Source: Isoetes taiwanensis (taxonomy: Eukaryota > Streptophyta > Lycopodiopsida > Isoetales > Isoetaceae). Taken from it: 64,000 nucleotides of DNA. The stretch covers positions 4,030,604-4,094,603 of the forward strand of contig JAJEKV010000091.1 in the NCBI GenBank assembly GCA_021234155.1. The letters are read 5' to 3'. The notes under the pieces are model-generated. The model was given only the letters and a program-made list of their open reading frames with translations. It had not been told where the DNA came from and did not search any database. Shown piece after piece: positions 48,350 to 59,404 of the stretch (positions within the stretch are counted from its first letter, which is position 1; every line of letters starts with the position of its first letter). The translations under genes were made by a program, and so were the position numbers.

Positions 48350-49430
48350 AGGCTAGAATGATAATTGAGGCGTGTCATGAGGGAGTTGTGGAGGACACTT
48401 TGCAGCGGACACAACAGCAAAAAAGATTTTAAGGTCAGGATACTTTTGGCCTACTCTCTTTAAAGGATTGTTATGAAGCTATAAAATCTTGCCACAAATG
48501 CAGTTTTGGCAAAAGAACCTTTGCAACCAGGTACCTTTTTGCGCCATAATTTCCCTGGACCTTTTCAAATGTGGGGAATTTGGATTTTATAGGCCCATAG
48601 ACCCACCTTCCTCATTTCGGCTCAGTTTATATTAGTTGCCACTTTGATTACTTTGCAAATGGGCGAGGAGGCAATTCCTTTGAAGAAGCCAATGCCCAAG
48701 CTCTTGCAAAGGTTTCTACATGAAAATATTTATGCGATTTGGTATCCCTTTCAAAGCTGTTTACGATAGAAGGTGACCAATTCATCAACCACACGATTGC
48801 ATTACTTCTAGCCACCAAAGTCAAACACACCAAGAGTTCATCCTATTACCCTCGGGAAATGGCGGGCGGATCAACCAATAAGACTCTCAAGTCAATCTGA
48901 AGAAGACCATCGATATTTCAAGAAAGGATTGGCATTTGAAACTTCATGATGCACTTTGGGCATCTGAACTACCATCAAAGTGGCTACAAAAGCACACCCT
49001 TTTCAGTTTGGTGTATGGGATAGAATCGGTGTTGCCTATAGAGTTAGAGCTTCCATCACTCAGACTAGCCTATCGAGGATAAATTTGGAAAATGGATAAT
49101 GCTCTAAAAGACATTTGTGAGATTGATGCGACTTGAGGAGCATAGATATGAGGCCGAGAATGCAATAATAAGGAAAAAGGCCAAGGATATTCAGCAAGCC
49201 TTCAAAAGCGACACATAAATTACGGGGAGTCTTGAAAGAAGGAGAGTTAGTGCTAAAGTGGAACAAAGCAAGGGAAGATATGGCAACAAAATTCGAAAAT
49301 CTTTAGGAGGGACCATTTGAAGTAATAGGGACGGTGGCAAGGATTCATATTGGCTGAAGGATATTACTTATGGCGGAGAATTGGTGAACCCTATCAACAT
49401 TGTGCACCTAAAAGGTATTAGCAACAACAT
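48350..49430 (+). pseudogene. Gypsy integrase
   Basis: An HHCC zinc domain with CHEGV (about 48375) and CYEAIKSCHKCSFGK (about 48470-48510). The core contains NLDFIGP (first Asp, about 48580), EGDQFINHTIALLL (second Asp, about 48770), and KHTKSSSYYP..MAGGSTNKTL, where the Glu of GQAEST is shifted (about 48820). The C-terminal end has NPINIVHLKG (about 49390), close to the end of Tat-type integrases. Confidence 0.82.
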
Positions 49431-49684
49431 GTTGCCCTTGCTTTCTGTTCAACCAAATCTACGTGGGTAAGATGTAGCTAGGTATAGTTAATACATATAT
49501 GGTTAAAACCTAGATCGATTAGGCTGTCTTAGTGAATGTAGTTACTGCTTTAGGGTTATTATTTGTGTGTTAATGAATTTATAAGTGTTGCTATGCAGTT
49601 GTGATCAACCCAAGGGTGAATTGATACTAATGATCATAGTTCCATGCAGGTGCATCTCGAGCATATCATCACACATCTCTTCCA

Positions 49685-50077
49685 TTGCACTACATTGATC
49701 TCCATCATCCGGAGTTCTTTGACATTGCCTCCCACGACAACTCACTCATACTAACAAGCTTTATCTTCTATCATAGGTGCATCCTTATGTTTATCTCCAT
49801 CGTCATCGATCAAGAGTTGACCTCATTGCATCGAAAGTCCTCCTCCATTGCCAATAAATTTCCCAAAGGCTGGCGTCCTACCACCATCCTGCGGCTTCTC
49901 ATAACTAAAGAGATTTATTTTCCATGCGGAGGTTCATCTGAAAGTAACATCATATGCACGTTCATAATATCAAATCTATCACCTTCCAATCCATATGCCG
50001 GGTCATTGAGTTGCCAACCATATTCTCATATTGGCAAGCGTACCTGGAGAAACAGTCAAGAGTCATCAAACAGCTAG
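49685..50077 (+). CDS. Extra ORF between integrase and 3' LTR
   Basis: 130 codons without stops, in an element that is otherwise full of them. It reads LHHPEFFDIASHDNSL, then RCILMFISIVIDQELTSLHR, and ends with SLSCQPYSHIGKR. Its last part resembles minus-strand sequence at about 25010 in the Gypsy remnant (CCQPYSHIGN). No family recognised. It could be chance or a lineage-specific 3' ORF. Confidence 0.3.
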   Translation: MHYIDLHHPEFFDIASHDNSLILTSFIFYHRCILMFISIVIDQELTSLHRKSSSIANKFPKGWRPTTILRLLITKEIYFPCGGSSESNIICTFIISNLSPSNPYAGSLSCQPYSHIGKRTWRNSQESSNS

Positions 50078-50125
50078 TCAAAGGGGCTGGAAGACCTTCC
50101 TTCTCTTTTGTTTGGCATATCGCCA

Positions 50126-52524
50126 TGCTATGGCGGCATGTAAAACAAAAGCATATATTAGCACTAATCCTATCGGTTTGGTTCAATTTGCAAGATAATA
50201 GGAGAATGCTTCACTAGCATACATTCAAGTTTGAAGAGCAAAGGAAGGACAATTGACTCAAGTCACTCAAAGAGATGCAAAAGGTCAAAAAAAGCATAGG
50301 AATTGTAGAAAGAGAAAAGACCCCTTGAAGAGCATTCCATGGTATGTGATCATTTATGAGCTTGGCATTTTGGCATTCTTTTGATTTCCATCCTCATCCA
50401 CTCCACCATCCCAAATAGCATTGAACCTTGACTCCTTCCTCATACACCTCCCAAAGTCAAACTTGACCTTGAAAGTTCTTTCTAGTCAAAATACACCTTC
50501 ATAAAACACCCACTTGCTCCATCATCCACTAGTTCAAGAGGGCTTGACTTAGTCATAACTTTGCTTATGAAGTCAACATTCCATGCAACTTGAGCAAAAT
50601 GTAGAGGCTTGCAAAATCCCTAAGGAGATGCTAAAAATTCAAATATGCCTCAAAAGATGCCTCAAAGATGCTCCACAAAATTTTTGGCTTCCTAATGAGC
50701 ACTAGATGTGCCAAATCCCCTACACCTTACTACACACATCACACCCATCACCATTTCATCCTTTTCATCTCAAAATTCATTTACTAAATATCATTTCAAA
50801 ATTTGCCACATCACCTTTGACAACTCATCATTCACACATCATCTCCACATCATTCTAAAAATTTTGACTAGAGATTTTCAAATTCAAATTGGGCTGACCG
50901 TCATCATTCCCATTGGCCATGTCATTCTACCTAGCCATGCCATGTTTTCAAATGCCATATTCCACTCCCCAAATTTTTCCAAACTCCAAAAGCTCTATGG
51001 TGAAAAAGACCCCGAATATTATAGGGCAAAAGATTCCCTAGAAAAAAGAATTTTGAAAAGGCCTTATTTTAGGCATAGTATATATGTGTTCTAGGAATCG
51101 TGCCATAGGGTGTAAAGGGGTGCAAAAAATTTTCCTATCTACCCCCCTTAGCCTAATTTCTCTTCCAAGCCAATCCCCCTACCCGCGTGGAACATCAGGG
51201 CGTGTGGAAGGCGGTCGTCACCGAATCCCGTGGACCACTTTGCTGTGTCGGGAAGAAATCAAATTTTTGAGCCTTATATGCTTTGTTTTGAATTGGGCTG
51301 TGGGATATTTCTCTTGAACTGCCGAAACCCTAAATCGGAAAATGCCAAGATCAGATTCGGGCGACCTAACAAACCATTAATTATTTTAAACACTCTTAGA
51401 ATCACTATGTTTAATACCATGAATGCTTAGTGCGGGCTAAAAGGCGAGAAGATTTGAAAGAAATGATGAAGATTTCAAGCTGGCATGCATTCTACAAAGG
51501 GGGATTTTACGCCTGAGAGAAGATTTTGAGGGCTTGAAGGCAAAAAAAGATTTTGGCTTTGAAGAAGGACCAAACTTGACAACCTTGAGCTTGATCCTCC
51601 TCCTATGTTTACCTTTGATCCGGATTATTGACTCAATTCTTCCGGATCTTTTATACACCTATTTGATCACATGCCCAAGACCACAGGCTTGGGATGTTAT
51701 ATGTATCTTGAGTGACTGATTCAATTAAAAAATCCAGAGCTTGTGGCGGTTTGTTTGAGTTACTGACCTTTTCAAAAAAGCAAAAAATTATCATAGGTTT
51801 ATTGTCATAGCGTGAGTATCTAGTGCCCATGCACATTGTTAATGTTTGTCTACCTATATCACAAACCCTTAGAAAGTGCAAAAAGCCAAATCTGCATTGA
51901 AATGGAAAGTTAACTTGTTAGAACATGGTATTACTGTGGTGTGGAACATAGGAAACCCTTTATTTGAACTTCAATCACAATCAAACAAAGTATGTGATAG
52001 ACAATATAAGATACCGCGTCTGAGTTGACCCATTACAAAACATTATCTCTCAAAGAACATTTTCTTCTTGGTCTTAGGCTAAGAATTATCAAAAGAGAGA
52101 ATTGGATCCTTACGGTCAAGAAGAATAGTTATTTTGTTGTGCGGACAAATCACGAGAGATAGAGTTGATAGTCCCAAAAATTCATCACCAATACTCGAGT
52201 TCCAAACATCGGCTCTCTTGTCGGGATATTGACCAAAAATTGGTAAGGTCATTGACTTGAATCTTGCCATCTAGCCTACTACGACCTTCTTTGAGCTTTT
52301 GCGGTTTGTGTGACAAGTGTTGAGAACATCAAGGAATGATATCCACCCATGGCCCCATAGATCACATTCTACAAGAGATTTGTGGCCGACTTTTTTTTTT
52401 TTTCTCTTGAGGACACACTTCGGTGATCTTTTGTGATTCTTTGGAATCTTTGCAGGTGGTTGCCTTAAGCAACACGAGGGTTCTAAACCACTGAGGTTGA
52501 AAGGTTTTGCCGGGATTACCTTCA
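50126..52524 (+). repeat. Gypsy 3' LTR
   Basis: Second copy of 41683-44115, about 2.4 kb, with many small indels. It ends GATTACCTTCA at 52524. Confidence 0.88.
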
Positions 52525-53880
52525 GGCCCCGTTGATCGTCCCAGCCCCACGGTGACGCTCCACGGACATATCGACCCTCGGACGTATACATCTGAGGACT
52601 TCCCCCCCATGGCGACCAACTCGCCATGAGCGGAGAAACTCCGTCTGTTTCGGGCCATCTATAATATGAGGGTAGAAAGAAAAGGTCCAGAATGGGTCAT
52701 TCGGCCCCACACCTTCAATGGGGCTCCCTCATTCCTTGGGCGTGAATACAAGGTTAGCACACGGCCAAATCACATATAAATAACTACCACGAAGGGTGGC
52801 ACATCCATCAAATATCAGCGGCAAAGAATATGCATCTAAACCTAAGAAAACACCCAAACCCATGGTTCTACCCGGTTCGAGACTCGATTGAGGATCGGTA
52901 GCTGACTGGGTCTCGAGAGATCGGTGAGGCCAGAATCTTGACATGGCGTTGGGCTGGCATAGAACATTGGCTAGGGTTGTCCACTCCATCCATCCCTCCT
53001 GTGCACACTTTGCGGATGGAATCAATTCACTATGGGCGTCGCTGTAGCCAGGAAGGCTCGAGGCATCCTTGGCGAGCCTACTCCGGGGTTCATGAGATCC
53101 CGGTCCCGATGGGCGGGTCGAGAGGCGTCCCCTTCCAGAATCCGCAGTGGCTCCATGGGCGAGCTAGAAAACGTGCGCATCAGCGACCCGCATCCGTGCC
53201 GACTTGCTCGCCCTAAATCTACTCAAAGTGCAAAGGTGCCCCATGCGGGTCACACCTTCCACCGAGGAGTGTCCCCTGGACCCATACCGCGGCCCTCATT
53301 GACCCGGCTATCAGGCCTGCTCACTATAAAGGTCCGGGAGCCTTTTATGTTAGATGGGGACCCTTCAACCACTTCACCTTTGTGTTCCTGCGTTGCTAAG
53401 CCCGGTTTTCATAACATCTATGACGTTGGGCTCTTGTGCCACGGAGCCGCATTTGTAGGATGTCACGGGCTCTATCTAGGAGCATACTACAATAAATAGC
53501 CTCACGAGGTCTCTACCCCCTTAATCCCCCATTTCGGAGTAACACTAGGCTAACGACCACCAATCCATCCATTACAAAGCGAGAACCCAGGTCGAAAAAT
53601 ATATAGAGAATCTACCTTTACAATCAAAGGGTTGGTTCCTACGAGTAACCATAGAAAGAATAGACCAACAACCCAAGCGGGTGCCCAGCGAGCTATCACA
53701 AATTCACAACTACACTAGCCACCCACACACGTTTTACCTAGGCGGTTTGTCATTGGGGATCTCCATACGCTTGGTCACGGTGTTTAGCATTGTTGAGGGT
53801 GTTCGGGGTGGTATTTCGGTCACAAGGGTGGCTCTCAACGCTCAAGGTGAGTTGTGGCTGATATGGGGGTGGTGATCCAC
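52525..53880. other. Unassigned GC-richer sequence
   Basis: Open stretches exist on both strands (for example + 53032-53499 and - 52729-53025), but none shows a family motif. It should hold the missing 5' part of the LINE at 40101 if the Gypsy element had inserted there, but I could not find that. It may be U3/R sequence of the chromovirus LTR that ends at 54133, or a separate element. Confidence 0.35.
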
Positions 53881-54133
53881 CCTTGACCCCAATTAGCATT
53901 ATCATACTAACCAATCCGAGGGTATTGCGGTAAGCCTTCCCAAACCATAATTAAGCAATTATGGTTTTGGATTCCCTTAATTATAGGTTATTATTGTCAA
54001 TAATTAAATTAGCATAGCTAATTTAATCCCTTTTAAGTGAACCCCCTAGGTTCCCATACCCCATGTGGCGTATGTATCCTTGGTGACGTGTCAACATATT
54101 TATACTTATACCGTATAAATACTTGGAACGTCA
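53881..54133 (-). mobile_element. 5' end of the 3' LTR of a minus-strand chromovirus
   Basis: On the minus strand the LTR begins TGACGTTCC right after a purine-rich GGAGGGGAGAATG. The first 200 bp of the LTR are AT-rich and hold four inverted repeats in a row. A TATAAATA box lies near 54096-54103. The other end of the LTR and the second LTR were not found in the window. Confidence 0.6.
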
Positions 54134-54152
54134 CATTCTCCCCTCCTTAAAG
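54134..54152 (-). promoter_or_regulatory. Polypurine tract of the chromovirus
   Basis: CTTTAAGGAGGGGAGAATG on the minus strand, directly before the LTR start. The preceding codons (GAGGACAACATTATTTC, EDNIIS) are the usual polyprotein end of plant chromoviruses. Confidence 0.7.
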
Positions 54153-54717
54153 AAATAATGTTGTCCTCAGCATTGAGGTTAGATACAAATATAATAAATG
54201 ACAATAAGGAAATTCCTTATTTCAGAAGGTAATATATTAAAGCTTTCAAGTTGACAACAGTTTAAGCATCAAAAGTGCAATTTACATCATTATCACAATT
54301 AAAAAGTGCAAGGACCAAGGTCCAAGGTCAACAACAAACAGAACATGTAGATAACATAAAGCGAAGAAATCGGGTCATCGGCAACCCCCTAACATGGACA
54401 GGTCACGTACTGCTCACTGGCCTGCACATGGTAATATATCAGTTTATATAGATAAAATAATTAGGTTGTGGTTGAAGGGTCCACCCCCTATAAGAAAATA
54501 AAAGAAAATTTATCTACAAAGGAACCTATCATGCCTATAGTTCGCCCAGTTCATTGTGGCGTAAGGAATGATCGAGGTTCTATTATATATAGCCAAGATG
54601 AGCGGCTATGAACTACATGCTTTCTGAGCAGTTCGCGGTCATGTCCACATTGACGGTACACCACGTCCTAAGGAACGGGTGATCCATCGCCGGTAACCGT
54701 TGTTAACTTCGATGCAT

Positions 54718-55150
54718 CTACCCCTCTACATATTCTCGGCGAATCAAGTCCTCAAGCTTACGGCGGGAGGCGGGGTTGATAGCATCGTTGATGATCTTGA
54801 CCGCGAGATTGTTGCATAAAATGGGATAGTGCTTCTCAAGGTGCACTTCCATCCTGCAGTAGCATCCTCCCACGGCAGCAAGTGCTTCCCACTTGACCCG
54901 AGGTATTACAACTTTTGAGTCCTCCAAAATTGCATTTATAAGCCAGGTCAAGGAGAGCTTGGGGCACTATCTCAGCTGCTCCCTCTGTCATTTCGGGAGG
55001 GTTGGGGTTTCAAAACCTCCTCGGGATCGAAGAGTGTTGTTTTCAGACTCACGTGGAAGACCTTGTGGATCTTGAGGCGGGGCGGATCAAAGCGATATGC
55101 TTGTTCTCCAATACGCTCGGTGATTTTGAATGGTCCGCCCATCACGAAAT
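54718..55150 (-). pseudogene. Chromovirus integrase C-terminus and chromodomain-like part
   Basis: GPFKITERIGEQAYRFD and HKVFHVSL (about 55020-55140) match the GPF-x-V and F-HVSLLK end of chromoviral integrases. PRVKWEALAAV, then MEVHLEKHYPI, in a 77-codon open stretch (54718-54951), stand where a chromodomain has VKWKGL...TWE...L...FP. A chromodomain can guide insertion to chromatin with given histone marks. It is degenerate here. Confidence 0.6.
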
Positions 55151-55599
55151 GTAACTTCTTCGATTACCAATTTTAAGCAGCTTGTTTTACCTTGATTTTA
55201 AGCCAAAGCGGTTAGCCCACTTGGAAGATTAGGTGGGGTTACGTGTTTATCCTACACTTTTCGGCGACTGCGTGCGCGTAACAAGTAACCACGAACCTCT
55301 TCAACTAAGGCTGCATTTCCAAAAGGGTACATTGGGGAGACCTCCACTTTAAAGCAGGGGTTATGCGGTGTTAATGCGGGTAAAGGCATTGATAACCATA
55401 GTTTATCATGAAAGGAGACGATACGGAAGACTCTGTTTCATCTTTGTATAAACAAACTCAACAAGGTAAATATAGTCACCCATTGGGATTGCTTACTCCA
55501 CACATAACCGTAGCATATCCTCTATAATCCGATTAGTTACGTTACGTCGACCATCGGTCCCCCAAGGGATGATAAAAACTGTGCTCATAGCAAGCTTGT

Positions 55600-56330
55600 G
55601 CGTATGGTGGTGAAGAAATCTTTCCAAAATGCACTTACAAATTTGGGATCTCAGCCGGATACAATGACCGTGGCATTCCGTGCAATCGAAGATCTCCTTT
55701 GCAAAAGCGAAGCGATATCAAAGGCGGTGTCAGGTAGTGCGACATGGCAGAAATGAGCCATTTTTTCGACAATTTGTCGACCACTACCGAATGCGCATCA
55801 TATCCACGAAGAGTGCGTGGAAGGCCCACAATGAAATCCATGGTTATCACTTCCCACTTAGCGTTGGGTACATCGGAGGTTGCAATTCTCACGGAGTCCT
55901 TAATTGTTACACCTTGGTGGCGACATACTTGACAACGCTTAATGTACGGCAATGTCCTTCTTTATTGAAGGCCAAAAAATAAGCTGGGCGGATCTTAAAG
56001 TAGGTCTTCATAAAACCATATGTCAGCTATAGGGCTGTTGTGCGTGTCATGGAGGATTAACTTACACTCACGGAAGTGGGTACACACAACTTATCCTTGT
56101 GATACAACAAATTGCCCTCTTTCTTATATGAGCGGAAAGCTTGGCGTTCTTTATGCTCGTCGCGTGCCTCCTTACTCAAACTAGCCCAGTTTCCACGAGA
56201 CTTCGGGATCCGTGGCCAAAGTACATTCTATTTGTTTGCCAAACTCACTTGTGAGTGTCGAAATTACATTACAATGAGTCCGGGTTACCAAGGGATGGCG
56301 TGATAATGCATCACGCAACCACATTGTGCT
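55600..56330 (-). pseudogene. Chromovirus integrase core and zinc domain
   Basis: RCQVCRHQG is the CxxC part of the HHCC domain, and EVITMDFIVGLPRT is the first catalytic Asp block, followed by DAHSVVVDKLSK. The motif ADALSRHP (end of the RNase H/linker) lies just upstream, at about 56310. Confidence 0.85.
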
Positions 56331-56650
56331 TTCGGGGCTTATACATGATCTCAAAATCATATTCTTCAAGAAATTCCATCCATCTCCTCTCGTGGAGGTT
56401 GAGATTGGGTTGGGTGGTCAAATATCGGAGACTTTGATGATCGTGTCCAAGCTGGAACCTTCTACCAAGGAGGTAGTGTCTCCATATTAGCAAGCGCGAA
56501 CAACGACTAGCAATTCACGGTCATGGGTAGGATATAATTTGTTACGTCTCATTCATTTTCTTTGAATCATAAGCAATAACCCTCCCCTCTGCATTAGAAC
56601 CCCACGGTGGCGATTTTCTTGCGGCATCGTGGCTACTAGTTTATCCTTAT
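56311..56650 (-). pseudogene. Chromovirus RNase H
   Basis: HDRELLVVVRA, then RRHYLLGRRFQLGHDHQSLRYL, then EFLEEYDFEIMYKPRKHNVVADALSR give the full RNase H end as in plant chromoviruses, with a frameshift near 56490. Confidence 0.85.
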
Positions 56651-56829
56651 CGAGGATCGGGACAGCGTGAGAGCGGGTCTTTGAGGTTAAGGCATCTTTA
56701 AGCTGCTGGAAACTTCCACTGAACCTTAGTCTTCCGGTGCTCCATCAATCCTTCACCTTCTCATGCTTGGTAAGATTTGTAAGAGGGGCTGCAATCCTTG
56801 CAAAATCCTTTACAAATTTTTGGTAGTAT

Positions 56830-57450
56830 CACCGCTAACCCCAAGCTGCGGACTTGAGAGACATTTCACCGGAATAGGCCATTCCCTTATAAGCGTCTAT
56901 CTTTGCGAGGATCTGTAGCAATTCCGTGCTGCTGAAATAATATGACCCAAATGTCGACCTTGAATTGGCAAACTTGCACTTAGAGAACTTGGCAAAAAGC
57001 TGATGGCGTCTTAGTTTTTGTAGAGCCAATTTAAGATGTTTCTCATGCTCTTCTAGAGTCTTCTTGTAGATGAGAATGTCGTCAAAAAATAACAACAAAG
57101 TCATCCAAGTATTGTCGGAAAAAACATCATTCATCAATGCATAAGCGTTGCGGGGGCATTAGTTAATCCGAGAAGGCATAGCGGTAAACTCATAATGCCC
57201 ATATCTAGTCTGCGAAAACAGATTATGGATGTCTTCCTCTTTAATTCTTATCGATGGTATCTGGCGAAGATCAATCTTTGAAAATACTTGGCCCCTTGCA
57301 AGCGATCCATCAGATCATGCGCCCTTAGCAAAAACATAGCGATTTTTGATAGTATGCTTGTTGAGTTCTTAGATAATCAATACACATTCTCAAGGGGCCG
57401 TCCTTTTTCTTCACAAAAGAATAGGAGCCAAAGGAGGCTACACTAGGTCG
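56830..57450 (-). pseudogene. Chromovirus reverse transcriptase
   Basis: [13 protein letters not shown] (about 57400), FSKIDLRQI...IRIKEEDI (about 57260), TRYGHYEF (about 57200), NAPAT (about 57160), FFDDILIYKKT, the active-site box (about 57080), and HLKLALQKLRRHQLFAKFSKC. It synthesises element DNA from RNA. Both Asp codons of the active site remain, but the frame is broken. Confidence 0.88.
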
Positions 57451-57849
57451 AATAAAACCTAGGTTTAGCGACTCTTGAAGTTGTTTCTTAAGCTCTGCCA
57501 CTCTGCGGAAGACTCATGCGATGCAGGGGGCCTTCTTTGGTAGGCTTAGTACACGGCTCTAAAGCTATCTCACATTCTACCCCTCTAAAGGAGGAAGCTT
57601 ACGGATTTAGATGCGGAAGAGATCCGCGAGAATTGGGATAAGGTTGGCGATCCCCCTCAGGTAAGGTGTCAATTACTTGCTTACGTTTTAGTCGACTCAA
57701 TGGAAGCAAGTCGATAAAGGCGGAGGAGCTTTTGCTTGCTTATAGCTCTATCTAGCGTCCGGATGGACATAGGCGCATGATAGGGTTGAATGGTTCACCT
57801 TTTTATAATTCTGGGGGCTCCATTTGCGCGTTGAAGGTAACTTCTCTTC

Positions 57850-58130
57850 GCGATCTATGTTGGCTTTTTCGGATGCCAAAATTCCATCCCAACAATGAGG
57901 TCATATTTGCCAATATCCATTAGCTCGTATTGGCCCAGTGCTTTGCAAGCTACATCTTTAGATTGATCGCGGCGACCATGAGTATGTCTAACCTTACCAG
58001 CGGCTAAAGTGGCGGGGCCTCGGTTGTGACCTTAGGGTTTCCGGTTGTAGGACTGGGCCATTCTAGGAGAAGCAAAATTATGTGTACTCCCCTTATCCAT
58101 AAAATTACAAAAGGCTTCTTTTGTCTACTT
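57850..58130 (-). pseudogene. Chromovirus protease
   Basis: FMDKGSTHNFAS occupies the place of the L-D-S-G-A-T-H-N-F-I active site; the catalytic Asp is kept, but Ser is Lys. LMDIGKYDLIVGMEFW follows, matching the ...YDVILGMDWL flap region. Confidence 0.75.
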
Positions 58131-58289
58131 GGCCTATGGTGGAAATAATGACGGTGACTTCGGCATTACCGGTTTCTATAAACTGCAAAAGATATGAGGC
58201 CTTAGTGAATGTACTTCGGGGGCGTCCTCGTCGGCCGAGTAATGTTGACTCAATATCGTCCCAATCAAAGATCGGCCATGGCCAGTAGG

Positions 58290-59404
58290 CGTCAGGGGTA
58301 ACATATGGGCAATTACGCATGAAGTGTCCGGCCCTCATACACACAATAACATGCCTTATCCGGCAGTACGTTCCACAGCCTCTTTAGGAATGGGTATAAA
58401 GAGGTTTGAACTTCCTTACCGGCATTGTTGACGCTTATCTGGCGTGCTAAAAGCGACTTTCTTCTCTGGCGGCCGTAAGGATTCTGGCGAGAGGGGCCCG
58501 GACTTGGAGGCGGGGTTTGTAAGGTGTGGGCGGCGTGGCTGCGGCAGTAAGGGGCGGGGCCAGCGGATCTTGATTCCTTGGTATGTCCTCCTCGAGGCTC
58601 AATGCTTTAGCCTCGGCTTACGCGGCGATTTGGGTTCGATGGCCTTAACCATCCGTTTGATCGATGGTGCCAAACCCTCAATATAGCCCTCCACGCCCTT
58701 TTCTCATTCATACCCGGTACATCTGACCTCGGTAGCATAAACTCATCCAGTGTAAGCACATGCGGACATACTCTTACTGCTCCAACTTTGTAGAAAGTGC
58801 GGATGCGTTGGCATTTTGTATTGCCGGGGCACATAATGCGATTTGAAGGCCTTGGCAAACTTTCTGAAGTTGCATCTACTCCTATCGGATGTTTGGCTCA
58901 CGGCATAGCCCTTCCACCAAATGGGCAGCTCCGTGTAAGGTTTGTGGTGGCAACCTTTCCTGTATCCTTCTCTGTCATGCCATAGGACACGCCGAACTCC
59001 TTCATTTAGATCCGGCTAGGATTCGGCATTCAAGCCGCCCTAGATTTCCCATCAAAGCCCAATTTCCTATTCTTCCATATACTAGTTATGGTACGTATCA
59101 AGCTGTCTTCGCGATACTCCTTATCTGCGGCGCTTTGCATGGCCACCGGATGATCGCGGGATGATTCGGATGACAAGTGGCGGACTTTTGAGGAGGTGGC
59201 CTTGTCACGGAGAACTCGTCGGCGTTTAGAGTGGGACCTCTTTCGCGCAGTGCGGGGGCGGTTGGTTGTGGTGGGGGCGGTTCTGGCGTGCGGTGGACTA
59301 GGCGACAACGGAGGTAACTCGGGTGCATCTGTTACATCGCGGTGGTGGGTTAGCATGCAAGGCGTGGGCACGCAATTAAGCTGGCGTCTTTTCATCAGCA
59401 TCAA
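58290..59404 (-). pseudogene. Chromovirus gag
   Basis: CMRAGHFMRNCP (58300-58344) is the zinc knuckle. Upstream, STKLEQ-EYVRMC, DVPGMNEKR, then VEGYIEGLAP and IKRMVKAIEP in neighbouring frames give a retrotrans_gag capsid domain (58600-58850). The N-terminal part (59030-59404) is rich in Pro, Arg and Lys (RPRTARKRSHSKRRR). Frameshifts throughout. Confidence 0.7.

Larger units (their letters stand above)
41683..52524 (+). mobile_element. Large Gypsy LTR retrotransposon, 10.8 kb
   Basis: Two direct repeats of about 2.4 kb (41683-44115 and 50126-52524) flank gag, protease, RNase H-like, reverse transcriptase, RNase H and integrase remnants on the + strand. Both LTRs start at a shared CGCCATGCTATGGC and end GATTACCTTCA. 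The LTRs are clearly diverged, with many short indels, so the insertion is older than the Copia at 9822. No 5-bp target duplication (CGCCA against GGCCC), and no obvious primer site or polypurine tract. The flanks do not join into one element. Confidence 0.88.
54134..59404 (-). mobile_element. Minus-strand chromovirus-like Gypsy element (decayed)
   Basis: Read on the minus strand from 59404 down: gag with capsid and zinc knuckle, protease, reverse transcriptase, RNase H, integrase with a C-terminal chromodomain-like region, then polypurine tract and LTR. Order and motifs are those of plant chromoviruses. The frames are broken by many small indels. The 5' LTR was not found. It may be beyond 64000. 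Confidence 0.8.
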
